From Flavobacterium luteolum (GTDB lineage Bacteria; Bacteroidota; Bacteroidia; Flavobacteriales; Flavobacteriaceae), in contig NZ_CP114286.1 in NCBI RefSeq assembly GCF_027111275.1, positions 2,418,001 through 2,482,000 of the forward strand: a DNA stretch of 64,000 bases. The letters are read 5' to 3'. Shown here one piece after another: positions 26,668-36,226 of the stretch (its first letter is position 1; the number at the start of each line of letters is the position of its first letter). Position numbers and translations under genes: made by a program. The notes below the pieces were generated by a model that did not search any database, was not told the origin of the DNA, and saw nothing but the letters and a program-made list of their open reading frames with translations.

Positions 26668-26806
26668 AATTCCTAAATGCAAAAAATATGAATACAAAAA
26701 AACTTCTTGCCCGTGTGGTATGGTGGCGGTATTGGAAACAATCGCAACGCTCTTTGCAGCGTAGGACACCTAAGCTATGCGGGTTTTATAATTCCTAAAT
26801 GCAAAA
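26668..26806. repeat. Direct repeat flanking a GC-richer insert
   Basis: AATTCCTAAATGCAAAA occurs at 26668-26684 and 26790-26806, 122 bp apart, each followed within 7 nt by an ATG plus similar bases. The roughly 100 bp between is near 50% G+C, far above its surroundings. It encodes a 36-codon ORF (26689-26799, MNTKKLLARVVWWRYW...) that ends inside the second repeat. This looks like an insertion or duplication at the 5' end of the 77-residue gene. Confidence 0.6.
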
Positions 26807-26808
26807 TT

Positions 26809-27042
26809 ATGAGTACCAACACCCTTTCCAAAGAAACCGAATTGAGGTTAACTGAATTCTTCAACAATTCAATTGATTCCAAAAGTATGGCAAAAACCAT
26901 TAGGCAAGTAAATTTCCTAATTGCGTTAAATGCAATACGAGAAGATGGATTTATTAAAACCGAAACCGTAAATATTGAAGATGGTTTCTTTTGGTTAAAT
27001 GAATTAGCAGAAATTCTTGATCCTTATTTGGTGATTGAGTAA
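26809..27042 (+). CDS. Small orphan protein, paralogue of 50922-51161
   Basis: 77 residues from MSTNTLSKETE; longer in-frame starts enter the GC-rich insert. Predicted all-helical and acidic. Shared with the 50922 protein: LSKETE, FFNN, ID.K, AK.IRQ.N, WLNELAEIL.PYL. Both sit beside defence-type or regulator genes. I do not recognise a family. Its own terminator follows at 27051. The restriction-modification genes run on the opposite strand downstream. Confidence 0.75.
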   Translation: MSTNTLSKETELRLTEFFNNSIDSKSMAKTIRQVNFLIALNAIREDGFIKTETVNIEDGFFWLNELAEILDPYLVIE

Positions 27043-27050
27043 GAAATGAG

Positions 27051-27079
27051 AAAAAGCCACTTGGGAAAGTGGCTTTTTA
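27051..27079. terminator. Terminator between orphan gene and restriction-modification operon
   Basis: AAAAAGCCACTT / AAGTGGCTTTTT stem with a GGG loop; symmetric A and T runs allow use on both strands. Confidence 0.9.
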
Positions 27080-27092
27080 TATTTAGAAATTT

Positions 27093-27284
27093 CTAAACTT
27101 GTTTGATTTCAAATTTAATTATGTGTTCGCATAGATTGCATTTTATAGAGCTTTCATTATCCACAAGCATATCTATTTCAATTTCATTATCACAAACGGG
27201 ACAATTGTAGATAATTTCACTAAGTTTGATTGGTGGAGTTAATGAAGTGGGTATTATTAAAGTTGAAAATTCATTTGTATTCAT
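27093..27284 (-). CDS. Small zinc-ribbon-like protein
   Basis: 63 residues with two CxxC pairs (NCPVCDNE and KCNLCEHI), 18 residues apart, as in zinc ribbons. It lies 30 bp downstream of the restriction endonuclease gene and on the same strand. It may be a cargo gene of the restriction-modification unit or a nuclease accessory; no known role. Confidence 0.65.
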   Translation of the reverse strand: MNTNEFSTLIIPTSLTPPIKLSEIIYNCPVCDNEIEIDMLVDNESSIKCNLCEHIIKFEIKQV

Positions 27285-27314
27285 TGAATCATTCTTTAGT
27301 TTAATTGATGGGAA

Positions 27315-28124
27315 CTAATTATTTCCATAGAAGATTTGCTGTATAATTTCTTCTAAATCACCTGTTTCGGAGATGTCTATAAAAGCTTCATGAATTATTG
27401 AATAAGTGTTTTGTAGACCAGAACAAAAGTCCCAAAAATCATCTTGAACCCATCCTTCATTATTTGGTTCGAGTGGCCAACCTCTGCCAATAGTTTTTGA
27501 CCAAAAGTTAACTTCTCCATATGGATTATAAGGAAAAACTATTCGTGCGCTAGAATTTTGATCAGGATATCTGGAATAGAAATAAGAATACCAATTAAGT
27601 ATTTGAGAAAAACATTTAGCATAGCTGCCGACATTTGCTTGTACGGTTTTTGTGTCAAAAAAATAATTAACATCATCTTTTTTTAGCCAAATATCAACTC
27701 CAAATCCTTTTGCAGGAGGCTTAAAATCATTAATCGGATTGATTAAGAAGTTTTGACAAACTTCTTTAATTCTATCGTGGCAGTGTTGTGCATTATATTG
27801 CGGATTTTTGTTTTCTCTGCCCTCAATAAGCATTTGCACAGTATTTTGCAAAATAGCAGGCATATTTGAAGGGCATAATAGTTTTTGATTTATTATTTCA
27901 AATCCATTTAATTCAGCAATTGCTTTTGCCAAAGGTTCCCATAGAGTAGTGCCTAACGATGTTTCCATTCCTCCAACAACAGATCTTATTCTCCTCTCAG
28001 TAGGGATTATTAAATCTAAAATTTGGAAATTAGGTATCGCATTTTGCCTGTTCGCAATATATCCCGAAATAGAATTTATAACAGTTTGTCTAACAATTGT
28101 GTAAACTTCTTCTCTAGTAGGCAT
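27315..28124 (-). CDS. Type II restriction endonuclease, TdeIII/MjaII-like
   Basis: 269 residues. The segment RRIRSVVGGMETSLGTTLWEPLAKAIAELNGF is characteristic of the TdeIII family, whose members cut GGNCC. The likely PD-(D/E)XK centre is D144 (GFGVDIW), D157 and K159 (FFDTKT). It is downstream of, and on the same strand as, the C5 methyltransferase, 33 bp apart. The GGNCC specificity is inferred from family, not shown here. Confidence 0.85.
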   Translation of the reverse strand: MPTREEVYTIVRQTVINSISGYIANRQNAIPNFQILDLIIPTERRIRSVVGGMETSLGTTLWEPLAKAIAELNGFEIINQKLLCPSNMPAILQNTVQMLIEGRENKNPQYNAQHCHDRIKEVCQNFLINPINDFKPPAKGFGVDIWLKKDDVNYFFDTKTVQANVGSYAKCFSQILNWYSYFYSRYPDQNSSARIVFPYNPYGEVNFWSKTIGRGWPLEPNNEGWVQDDFWDFCSGLQNTYSIIHEAFIDISETGDLEEIIQQIFYGNN

Positions 28125-28157
28125 AAAATAATTTATTAATTTTTACAAAGTAATAAA

Positions 28158-29390
28158 TTATTTTTTCATTTTGTAATATTGATTTAAGAAACTTATGATG
28201 GAATATCCTACTTCTTTGCCTAAGTTTACAGGAACTGCATTTCCAATTTGTTTATATTGTTGAGCAAGAGAACCTTCAAATTTCCAATCATCTGGAAATG
28301 TTTGAATTCTAGCATATTCCCGAACAGTAAATGGTCTAGTTTCTTCTGGATGACATCTTTCTGTTTGTTTTTGTGCCGGACTGCAAGTTAAAGTTAGACA
28401 AGGTTCATCCCATCCAATTCTTCTAGCAATACCAGTTTTTCCACCACCAAGATAAAAACTTCCGCCCATAAATTCTTTTTGGATATCTAATGGTAAGTCT
28501 CTCCAATATCCTTTTTGTGGAACTAATTTTAAAACATCAACTTTTGATTGAGGATATTTTGAACCTCCTGAATGAGGAACATCACAATCAAATAAATCGC
28601 CTTTTTTTAGAGCATCTTCAAGATTGTATATTTTTTTATAAGGTTTTGGATATTCATATTTTACATGAATGTCTTTTCTAATACCAACTAAAATTAATCG
28701 TTCTCTTTTCTGAGGGACATTAAAATTAATTGCTTTTAATACTTGTATAGGAACTACATTATAACCGATTTCATCTAGAATAGAAATCATACCTTGTAAT
28801 GTTTTACCGTTATCATGGTTTAGTAATCCACGTACATTTTCTCCAATACAAATAGGAGGATTTACTTCTTTAACAGCTCTTGCAAATTCGTAAAACAATG
28901 TGCCTCGAGCATCAGCTAATCCTAATTTTTTTCCCGCATAACTAAATGCCTGACATGGAAAACCACCGGTTACAACATCAACTGTATTATGAAATTCTGA
29001 AAAATTATGATCTTTTATGTCTCCTTCTAGAACATTCCAATTGGGTCTATTTGCTCTTAGTGTTGCACAAGCCCATTTATCAACTTCATTTAAAGCAACA
29101 CATTTTAAACCTGCTTTTTCCATTCCTACCGCAAGACCACCAGCTCCTGCAAAAAGTTCAAGAACAGTATAATCGTTATGCGGCTTTACATAATTAGAAA
29201 TGGTTTCTTGTATATCATTATCTATAAAACTTGAAAATAAATTATTAATTTCAGATCTTTTGTACATTCTATAATTACTCATAGGTTCACGTACAGCATT
29301 CAGTCTTCCTTCATTATCCCAACGTCTTAAAGTCTCTTTACTCTTTCCTAATAATTCTGATGCTTCAGACAATGAAATATAATCACTCAT
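28158..29390 (-). CDS. DNA cytosine-5 methyltransferase with N-terminal HTH
   Basis: 410 residues from ATG 29390. An ATG at 29408 is also in frame but would leave almost no leader after the TAaaTTTG box at 29422-29429. Residues 1-55 form a MerR/excisionase-like HTH (YISLSEASELLGKSKETLRRWDNEGRL). C5 motifs follow: I (ELFAGAGGLAVGMEKAG), IV (GGFPCQAFSYAG), VI (ENVRGLL), VIII (QKRERLILVG), and IX-X (ARIQTFPDDW, QIGNAVPVNLG). It protects DNA from the adjacent TdeIII-like nuclease. The HTH may let it control its own operon. Confidence 0.93.
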   Translation of the reverse strand: MSDYISLSEASELLGKSKETLRRWDNEGRLNAVREPMSNYRMYKRSEINNLFSSFIDNDIQETISNYVKPHNDYTVLELFAGAGGLAVGMEKAGLKCVALNEVDKWACATLRANRPNWNVLEGDIKDHNFSEFHNTVDVVTGGFPCQAFSYAGKKLGLADARGTLFYEFARAVKEVNPPICIGENVRGLLNHDNGKTLQGMISILDEIGYNVVPIQVLKAINFNVPQKRERLILVGIRKDIHVKYEYPKPYKKIYNLEDALKKGDLFDCDVPHSGGSKYPQSKVDVLKLVPQKGYWRDLPLDIQKEFMGGSFYLGGGKTGIARRIGWDEPCLTLTCSPAQKQTERCHPEETRPFTVREYARIQTFPDDWKFEGSLAQQYKQIGNAVPVNLGKEVGYSIISFLNQYYKMKK

Positions 29391-29421
29391 AACCAAGTTG
29401 TTTAACATTATACAATGGTTA

Positions 29422-29429
29422 CAAATTTA
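29422..29429 (-). promoter_or_regulatory. -7 box of the restriction-modification operon
   Basis: Minus-strand TAAATTTG; no TTG at the standard spacing. This supports the ATG at 29390 as start. Confidence 0.5.
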
Positions 29430-29554
29430 AAGGAAAAACTTTCAAATTACGATTGTTTTTTTGTTATAAATTGGAACAAAAAGTGTTTATTTTTTTAATT
29501 CGCTAAAGATCATTTAAATAAGGCAACATATTTTTTTTAGAAATAGATTTTTCT

Positions 29555-32026
29555 TTACCCCTTATCCTTCTTCCCCCACTTAACCTTCATTTTTCCTTCA
29601 TTATCATAAGCGATCAAATGCAGGACAATACCATTTTCGCGAACGGCTTTTCGTTCTTCTTTGGTGGCGAGTTTGGCGTCGTTTTTAGAATTTCTTAGCG
29701 GGATGGTAAGGGCGAGATTGGTGCCTCGGCCGAAAGAGTAAATGCCATTTATGTCAAAATTTAAGACACTGGAACTTATGGTAAGTTTATTGACGTCGAT
29801 TTGTTCTCCGCGAAGATTGAGCGAACCCGACAAATCGCTGAAAGTAATATTCTCGACATCGCGAAACGGAAAAGCAAATTTGCCGACTTTCATAATCGGC
29901 TCAAAATTAATTAAGGCGCCTTGGTTGACATTAAAATCTAGTTTTCCTTTCATAGAATTTACAATAAGATCGCCTTTACTGCTCATCAAACCGGCAACAT
30001 TGGCATTGCTGGTCAATCGTCCGCGAATGTTTTTTGGACTGAAAGATTTAATTCCGAAATTATTAAAAGACCTTAAAAAACTCGCAATATCAACTCGGTT
30101 TACCTGTGCGTTTGAAGTAAAAACATAACGATTTCCGCTCGGCTGTACAGAACCGCTAAAATTTATGCTTCCGCCAGAAGTATTTAATGTTCCGTTTTTG
30201 AGCAGGATCTTAGAATTTAGCATCTGGATTGTGGCCCGAGTGTTGGTTGCGGTAAGCGCCCCGTAGGTGATATTATCGGCTTTGAGATTAATTACAGCCG
30301 TACATTTTTCTATTACAGATCGCAACTGATTTGTAAAATTGACATTCTTTTTAACTGGTTTTTTCTCTGCCACTTTTTGTTTCGGCGAATTTTGCAGAAC
30401 GCCTAAAAACTGTTTTACATCAATATTTGGACAGTAAATATTCCAGTTTACGACCATTTTTTCGGGTGCGTCGTAATAGAGATTTAAGAAATTATCGATT
30501 TTTCCGTCAATGCGAATAATGTTCTTTTTGTGTTTGTAAGCTATTTTTTTAATGTAAAGCGCCTGTTGCGTAAACGACAATTGTACAGCCGTTTTTTCGG
30601 CGTGAATCTTTTTTGGAATATAATCGAATGTGGCATCAGCAATATCTACATCGCCTGTAAATTTGGGTTTATTGATGTACAAATCGACAATGTCAAACTG
30701 AAATTTCAAATTGGCTTTGGCATGACCGCTTTCAAAATGAAGAATTTTCTCGTTCATCATTCCGTTGAGTTTCGAAATATCAAAATCGGAATTTACAACT
30801 CCGGTGGCAATCGGTTTTTCGAGATTGTTAATTACAGCTTGAGCAATTTTTAATGGAATGTTTTCGTATTCAGCTTTAAAATTGGTTAGAATAATGGCTG
30901 AATTTGGATCGCTGGATTCTTCTTTGGGTTTAAAAGTGTTAGTAAAAATTCCTTTGAAACTGCAATTGGTAAACAAACCATCTGGAATACTCACTTCGTT
31001 ATCGCGAATGTCTGCCTGCACCACAATTTTCGGATCGCCTTCTACATTCAAATCGCCTTTTATGTCGCAGTTTACCTTAATCGGTTTTTTGATGTCAAAT
31101 TGGTTGAGTTTTGAACTGATATTTGCCGATAATAAATTGGAAGCATTTCGCCATAAAATATCCGTCCCGATATTGATTCCGAAAAGCGAATTGCTTTTTC
31201 CGATATTAAAATAAGCGATAATATCAAAAACGTCAGAACCAATTTTAAGTCCTTTGGTTTTAATATCTATTTTCTGATTGGTTTCGGCATACGAAATATC
31301 AAAATTGCCTTCTAGAACTTTTTCCTTAGCAAAACTTCCGTGAACGGTATTAAAGGCAAGACTATTAATTTTGGTTTTCAAATACAGATTGGTTTGCCAG
31401 TTGTTGTCGCCATAATTTACTTTAGATTCTAAACTCGCCACATCAAAATCAAACAGTTTATGCCCCAGATGATTGTCAATAATAACATGAACATCGTTGA
31501 GGTTTACTTCGTCAATCGTAGTTTCGGGTTTTTCTTTGTCAGTTTGAGTTTTCTTCTTTTTCGGTTTAAAAATATTGACGTTAGAATAACCGTTTTCGGC
31601 TTTATAAATATAGATATCAGCGTTGTTGATTAAGATTTTATGAATGTTGATTTCGTGCTGCAGCAAACTCAAAATGTTCAAACGCGCTTCGATTTCTTTT
31701 GCTCTCAACAAAGTATGTTTGTGGCTCTGCCATTGATTGTCTTTTATTTCGACATCATTTAGCGCCAACGTAAAGTTTGGGAAACCCGTTAGAAACTTAT
31801 AATGAAAATCTCTAATATGAAATTTGCCATTTATATTTTCGTTGATTTTAGTATTGACTTTAGCAATAATTTCAGCTTTATTTCGATTAAAATAAATCGA
31901 CAAACCTCCACAGGCAAGCAAAAGAATGGCAATTAAGCCCAAGATAAAATATCCAAAACGTTTGGCATATTTTTTAAAAGAATCAGATTGCAGAAAAGAT
32001 TTGGTTTTGGATAAAGCTTCTTTCAT
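29555..32026 (-). CDS. AsmA-like envelope protein
   Basis: 823 residues. One N-terminal TM (YFILGLIAILLLACGGLSIYF) is followed by a long beta-rich region with repeated INxxxFNGxL-like strands. The C-terminal AsmA domain has NMKG-like SMKGKLDFNVNQGALINFEPIMKVGKFAFPFRDVENITFSDLSGSLNLRG. AsmA/YhdP proteins form hydrophobic grooves thought to move phospholipids between inner and outer membranes. Single gene; no obvious partners. Confidence 0.88.
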   Translation of the reverse strand: MKEALSKTKSFLQSDSFKKYAKRFGYFILGLIAILLLACGGLSIYFNRNKAEIIAKVNTKINENINGKFHIRDFHYKFLTGFPNFTLALNDVEIKDNQWQSHKHTLLRAKEIEARLNILSLLQHEINIHKILINNADIYIYKAENGYSNVNIFKPKKKKTQTDKEKPETTIDEVNLNDVHVIIDNHLGHKLFDFDVASLESKVNYGDNNWQTNLYLKTKINSLAFNTVHGSFAKEKVLEGNFDISYAETNQKIDIKTKGLKIGSDVFDIIAYFNIGKSNSLFGINIGTDILWRNASNLLSANISSKLNQFDIKKPIKVNCDIKGDLNVEGDPKIVVQADIRDNEVSIPDGLFTNCSFKGIFTNTFKPKEESSDPNSAIILTNFKAEYENIPLKIAQAVINNLEKPIATGVVNSDFDISKLNGMMNEKILHFESGHAKANLKFQFDIVDLYINKPKFTGDVDIADATFDYIPKKIHAEKTAVQLSFTQQALYIKKIAYKHKKNIIRIDGKIDNFLNLYYDAPEKMVVNWNIYCPNIDVKQFLGVLQNSPKQKVAEKKPVKKNVNFTNQLRSVIEKCTAVINLKADNITYGALTATNTRATIQMLNSKILLKNGTLNTSGGSINFSGSVQPSGNRYVFTSNAQVNRVDIASFLRSFNNFGIKSFSPKNIRGRLTSNANVAGLMSSKGDLIVNSMKGKLDFNVNQGALINFEPIMKVGKFAFPFRDVENITFSDLSGSLNLRGEQIDVNKLTISSSVLNFDINGIYSFGRGTNLALTIPLRNSKNDAKLATKEERKAVRENGIVLHLIAYDNEGKMKVKWGKKDKG

Positions 32027-32197
32027 AGTAGCCGAATTTTGAATGTATTAAAGATACTACAAAAAACATTAACTTTTTATTGGTTTGATTTTCAGGTAAA
32101 TAAATTGTAATTTTAAAGTTATCTAGCTTATAATTAATGATAATACATTTATAACGAAAACTAATTTAGTAATGGTGTTTGATTTATTTTAAATTTT

Positions 32198-32205
32198 TAA
32201 ATTTG
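32198..32205 (+). promoter_or_regulatory. -7 box of trxA
   Basis: TAAATTTG with TTTG at 32178-32181 (spacing 16, slightly short). Leader of about 45 nt to the ATG at 32257. Confidence 0.55.
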
Positions 32206-32256
32206 TACTGTAGTTTGAAAGTTAATATTTCAAACCTAATTTAATCTTAATATATT

Positions 32257-32574
32257 ATGGCATTAGCAATAACAGATGCTACTTTTGATGAAGTAGTTTT
32301 AAAATCAGATAAACCAGTAATGGTAGATTTTTGGGCAGCATGGTGTGGTCCTTGTAGAATGGTTGGTCCAATCATTGACCAATTAAGCGAAGAGTACGCT
32401 GGTAAAGTAGTTGTTGGTAAAGTAGATGTAGATGCTAACCAAGAATTTGCTGCAAAATATGGTGTGCGTAACATACCAACCGTTTTGGTGTTTCATAACG
32501 GTGAAGTAGTAGGAAAACAAGTAGGAGTAGCTCCGAAACAAACCTACGCAGATAGTTTAGATGCTTTATTGTAA
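32257..32574 (+). CDS. trxA: Thioredoxin
   Basis: 105 residues, the standard length. The active site is WCGPC with C30 and C33; the buried Asp is in VMVDFWAAW, and the cis-Pro is in GVRNIPTVLVFHNGE. General cytoplasmic disulfide reductant, for example for ribonucleotide reductase and peroxiredoxins. Own terminator follows. Confidence 0.97.
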   Translation: MALAITDATFDEVVLKSDKPVMVDFWAAWCGPCRMVGPIIDQLSEEYAGKVVVGKVDVDANQEFAAKYGVRNIPTVLVFHNGEVVGKQVGVAPKQTYADSLDALL

Positions 32575-32597
32575 TCTTAGATTACATTAATATAAAA

Positions 32598-32625
32598 AAG
32601 GTCCGACGAAAGTTGGACCTTTTTT
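32598..32625 (+). terminator. Terminator after trxA
   Basis: AAGGTCC / GGACCTT stem with GACGAAAGTT loop and T run. Confidence 0.9.
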
Positions 32626-32644
32626 ATTGGGTTTGTTTTTTTTT

Positions 32645-32703
32645 GCCACAAATTTCACGAATTAACACGAATTAAATTTGTGAAAATTTGTGAAATTCGT
32701 GGC
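32645..32703. repeat. Hairpin repeat of the gccacgaatt family
   Basis: GCCACAAATTTCACGAATT is mirrored by AATTTGTGAAATTCGTGGC with one mismatch. It separates trxA from the end of the zinc locus. Confidence 0.75.
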
Positions 32704-32734
32704 AGAAAACCTTTTTATTTTGTTCTAAAATCAA

Positions 32735-33958
32735 TTAGTGGCTGTGAGTTTCGCTGTTTTCATAACCCAAAACTGTAATCATATAAGGCGTGCTAGAAAC
32801 CTTAGTCTTTTTGATTGCCAATGTAGAAAGATTTACTTGTAGTAATTCACCCGTAGATGGAGATGTAATATAAGCAAAACGGTCAGTAACTGCCATTTGA
32901 GGTTTTAATGTTGCATCTGTAGCTGTTTCTGCAGTTGCTTTAGTTTCTTTTACTGCTTGTAAACTGCTGATGTCATAAAGTTTAAACTCTCCAGAATGCA
33001 ATAAAACGGCCAGTTTTTTACGATCGTAACTCGTTTTGCATTGCATAATGGTTGTGTTGGCAATAATTGGTTTAACGGTATTAGCCACAACATCAATTAA
33101 ATAAGCGCCTTTTGCAGCCGTATAACCAATAAATTTTCCAGCTGAAGCCGTTTCTAAAATACTTCCAAACCAAGCTGTTCCAAAATCTGCTGGATGATCA
33201 ATTAGTCTTTGATTTCCGTTGCTTTCTACAACCAAAATTCCGCTTGACGAACCAAAAACAGCATAAACACCGTCTGAAGCATTTCCGTGAATTCCTTTTG
33301 TTTGAATTTTAGCATCAAAAAGCGTTTTTCCGGTATTGTCAATGATTTTTACTTTTTCAGGAAGTGTTCCTGTTACCGAATTATCTTTTACCGTAATCGC
33401 ATAAGTTCCATTAGTAAAAGTAGCCATTGCACCATGATGCGCCAATAAACCTGCGTTTATCGTTTTGAAAGTTGAACCAGCTTTGTTTACATCGGCTTCT
33501 TTACCAACAGAAAGCGTTCCGTCTCCGTCGTTAAAAGTCAGGATTTCGCCAATTTTACTTTTAAAATGCGTTGGTTTTAATGCGCTTGTCGCTAAAACTC
33601 CAAATTTCGGAACATCATCTACATCGATATGATCGCCGTGTAATTCCAATCCGCTGTCGAAAGTTTCTACAAAATTATTGTCTCTGTGAACAATTCCTGC
33701 AAAACGTCCAGATTCTGTTGTGTACAAAGAGGCTTTAGCAAATTTTGCCGTAAATGAACTGATTTTATCTTCATGCGGATCAAAAAGCGTTAACTCAGTC
33801 GTTTTTTCGTCAGAAAGTAAAACTCGAACAAAAGTATGTTCTTCTGAAGCATCGTGATCATGATCATGATTGTCGTGGTTGTCATCGTCGTTGCTGCACG
33901 AAACCGCAAAAAGCGATACAGCAAATAAAAATAATAATTTGTAAAACTTGTTTTTCAT
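32735..33958 (-). CDS. AztD-like periplasmic zinc metallochaperone (lipoprotein)
   Basis: 407 residues. Lipobox AVSLFAVSCSN, then a His/Asp-rich tail (HDNHDHDHD, residues about 28-37). The beta-propeller body resembles AztD: ASLYTTESGRFAGIVHRDNN, SGLELHGDHIDVDD, AGLLAHHGAMATF. The C terminus is again His-rich (ETHSH). AztD of Paracoccus binds and passes zinc to a solute-binding protein. Last gene of an apparent operon with a ZnuD-like receptor, which supports zinc as the metal. Confidence 0.78.
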   Translation of the reverse strand: MKNKFYKLLFLFAVSLFAVSCSNDDDNHDNHDHDHDASEEHTFVRVLLSDEKTTELTLFDPHEDKISSFTAKFAKASLYTTESGRFAGIVHRDNNFVETFDSGLELHGDHIDVDDVPKFGVLATSALKPTHFKSKIGEILTFNDGDGTLSVGKEADVNKAGSTFKTINAGLLAHHGAMATFTNGTYAITVKDNSVTGTLPEKVKIIDNTGKTLFDAKIQTKGIHGNASDGVYAVFGSSSGILVVESNGNQRLIDHPADFGTAWFGSILETASAGKFIGYTAAKGAYLIDVVANTVKPIIANTTIMQCKTSYDRKKLAVLLHSGEFKLYDISSLQAVKETKATAETATDATLKPQMAVTDRFAYITSPSTGELLQVNLSTLAIKKTKVSSTPYMITVLGYENSETHSH

Positions 33959-34008
33959 TGTAATAAAGGATTTAAAATTTGTAAATAATTGAGTTTTGAA
34001 AGGTTTAC

Positions 34009-36216
34009 TTATCGCGAAACCAAAAACGGAATCTTCATAGAAACAATAATGTTTCGTCCCGCTTCTGGAAGTTCGATAAGTCGGTAAAAGCTGGTGTGAT
34101 TTAAATATCTGGTATTAAATAAATTTTGGATCTGAATATTGATGCTGATATCCTGTTTTTCTGTTTTAATTTTTGAGCCAAAAGCCAGATTAAAAACATG
34201 ACTTTCAGCTGTTTTTTTCTCAGGAGGAACGATATTGTTTTGCTGTGCCGTAAAGCGATAATCAACAGAAAAGTATGGTTCTTTTAAAAAGGAAATTTGA
34301 GGTTCATAATTCAATCCCAACAAAACAGAAGGCGGTGGAGAAAACGGAAGCGTATAGCCTTTTTTGCTTCCTGATTTTTGTTCCGAATAAAGATATTCGG
34401 CACCAATTTCTGCGCTTAAAGATTTTAGGAAATAATATCTCGTTTGAAATTCTGCACCGTAACGAAATACTTTACTTTGTTCATATTCAAAAACCTGATT
34501 TCCTGCGCCATAATAAATATCGTGCGCTGCCGTTGGATTGAGATAAATGAAATTTGGAAAATAGTTCACAAACGGAGTCAGCTGAAAAGAGAAGTTTTGC
34601 GCTTTCCATTCCACACCTAAATCCAATTGATAGGAACGCTCAGCATCCAAATTCGGATTTCCTTTTTCGAATCGGAAATAATGATAATTTACACCATTTG
34701 AAGCCAGTTCTTTGGCAATAGGCATTCTGAAACTTGAACCCAAATTGGCTTTCAGCGAAAGCTTTCCAGGATTGTAATTTGCTCCAACCGACCACGTAAA
34801 ACTGTCAAAAGTTTTGGTCAAATCTTCAGAACGTTGCAAATATTCTAATTCCGTTTGATTGTTCTCCGAAACCGGACTTTGAAACCAATCGTAATACGAT
34901 TTCATTTTAATTTTTCCGTAATCGTAACGAACAGCTCCATTTAAAAACCATTTTTCGTTCAGTTCAATTTTGTCGTAAGCAAATAAACCAGCGTTGAATT
35001 GAGTGAAGGCTGGAATTAAAAAACTCCATCCGCCAATTTCATTTTGCTGAAAAATAACATTTGTGCCAATTGTAATCTGATGATTTTGAATTCTGAATTC
35101 ATCTTTAGCAGAAAACGACCAGACATCTTTATCATATTGACGTTCCAAATCTTGCGGAGCGTACATGTCTTCAGGATAAATTGGAGGCATATAGCCGTGA
35201 TTGACATAATGGCTATATTCTCTTCTAAAGTTATTTTGAAAACCAATTTGTGTCTCAAAAGCATGATTTCCCAACTGAAAAGAGGTAGTATTGCTAACTT
35301 TCAAATGATTGACTTGCTGATACGGCATCAAAATATCACGGCTCGATTTATCATGTAATTCCAGATCTACATTTCGAGGTTCAAGTCCATGCGCATTCGC
35401 GAAAAAACCGCTTTTGGTATGCACATTGCTGAAATAGAAAACCGATTTAAAATGTTCTCCAGAATAACCTGAACTTAAATGAAAATCAAGTTCTCGCCCT
35501 GCCGTATTTCGCAAATGATTTTTGTACAACGGAACAGCATAACTATAAACATGAACCACATCGGTTGGAACGCGATAATCACCATAATCGATTGTTGTAA
35601 CTCGAGAATCAAAGAACCAATTTTCATTTCTTCCAAATAAATTAATAGAACTTCCAAATTGAGCATTGTTGCTTTTTCCGGTAAGATCAACACTTCCGCC
35701 AAAAGTGTTTTGCGACGGAAGAGGCAAAGGTTTAATGTTTATCGCGCCGCCCACAGCATCAGATCCGTAAATAAATGAAGAAGGACCTTTTATAATTTCT
35801 ACCCGATTTACAGCATATTGATCGATTTCCAATCCATGATCTGCGCCCCATTGTTGGCCTTCGTGTTTCAAACCGTTCTCAACGACAATCACCTGATTAA
35901 AGCTCAAACCACGAATAAGCGGTTTTGAACCTCCCGAACCAATCGAAATAGTTTTAACGCCAGGCAATTTCTGCAAAGACTGCATTAAACTCCCGCCAAG
36001 ATTACGCTGAATAAAACTATTGTTTACCGTTTCAACATTCAGTGATTCTTCTTTTTTGCGTTTTTCGGCAGAATTTCCGTTAATTAAAACTTCGTCAAGT
36101 TCCTTGATTTGTGGTTTCTTTTCTGAAGGCTGATTTTGAGAAAAAGCTTCAACTGAAACCAATAAACTGATGAGTAAAAAACAATATTTCCAATAAATGG
36201 ATAGGGCATTCTTCAT
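34009..36216 (-). CDS. TonB-dependent receptor, ZnuD-like
   Basis: 735 residues. Signal peptide (to about 26), no regulatory extension, plug from about 40 (LDEVLINGN, LQKLPGVKTISIGSGGSKPLIRGL, then GADHGLEIDQYAVNRVEIIKGPSSFIYGSDAVGGAINI). The GADHGLEID segment is typical of ZnuD zinc receptors. A 22-strand barrel ends in MKIPFLVSR. An extracellular loop is rich in His and Tyr. Located between the AztD-like gene and two DUF4625 lipoproteins, all on the minus strand. Confidence 0.88.
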   Translation of the reverse strand: MKNALSIYWKYCFLLISLLVSVEAFSQNQPSEKKPQIKELDEVLINGNSAEKRKKEESLNVETVNNSFIQRNLGGSLMQSLQKLPGVKTISIGSGGSKPLIRGLSFNQVIVVENGLKHEGQQWGADHGLEIDQYAVNRVEIIKGPSSFIYGSDAVGGAINIKPLPLPSQNTFGGSVDLTGKSNNAQFGSSINLFGRNENWFFDSRVTTIDYGDYRVPTDVVHVYSYAVPLYKNHLRNTAGRELDFHLSSGYSGEHFKSVFYFSNVHTKSGFFANAHGLEPRNVDLELHDKSSRDILMPYQQVNHLKVSNTTSFQLGNHAFETQIGFQNNFRREYSHYVNHGYMPPIYPEDMYAPQDLERQYDKDVWSFSAKDEFRIQNHQITIGTNVIFQQNEIGGWSFLIPAFTQFNAGLFAYDKIELNEKWFLNGAVRYDYGKIKMKSYYDWFQSPVSENNQTELEYLQRSEDLTKTFDSFTWSVGANYNPGKLSLKANLGSSFRMPIAKELASNGVNYHYFRFEKGNPNLDAERSYQLDLGVEWKAQNFSFQLTPFVNYFPNFIYLNPTAAHDIYYGAGNQVFEYEQSKVFRYGAEFQTRYYFLKSLSAEIGAEYLYSEQKSGSKKGYTLPFSPPPSVLLGLNYEPQISFLKEPYFSVDYRFTAQQNNIVPPEKKTAESHVFNLAFGSKIKTEKQDISINIQIQNLFNTRYLNHTSFYRLIELPEAGRNIIVSMKIPFLVSR

Positions 36217-36226
36217 TAATCTGATA

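Noticed and set aside
35016..35702. ORFs of 75-104 codons in other frames of the ZnuD-like receptor gene
   Set aside because: Shadows of the receptor, whose plug and barrel motifs continue through the region.
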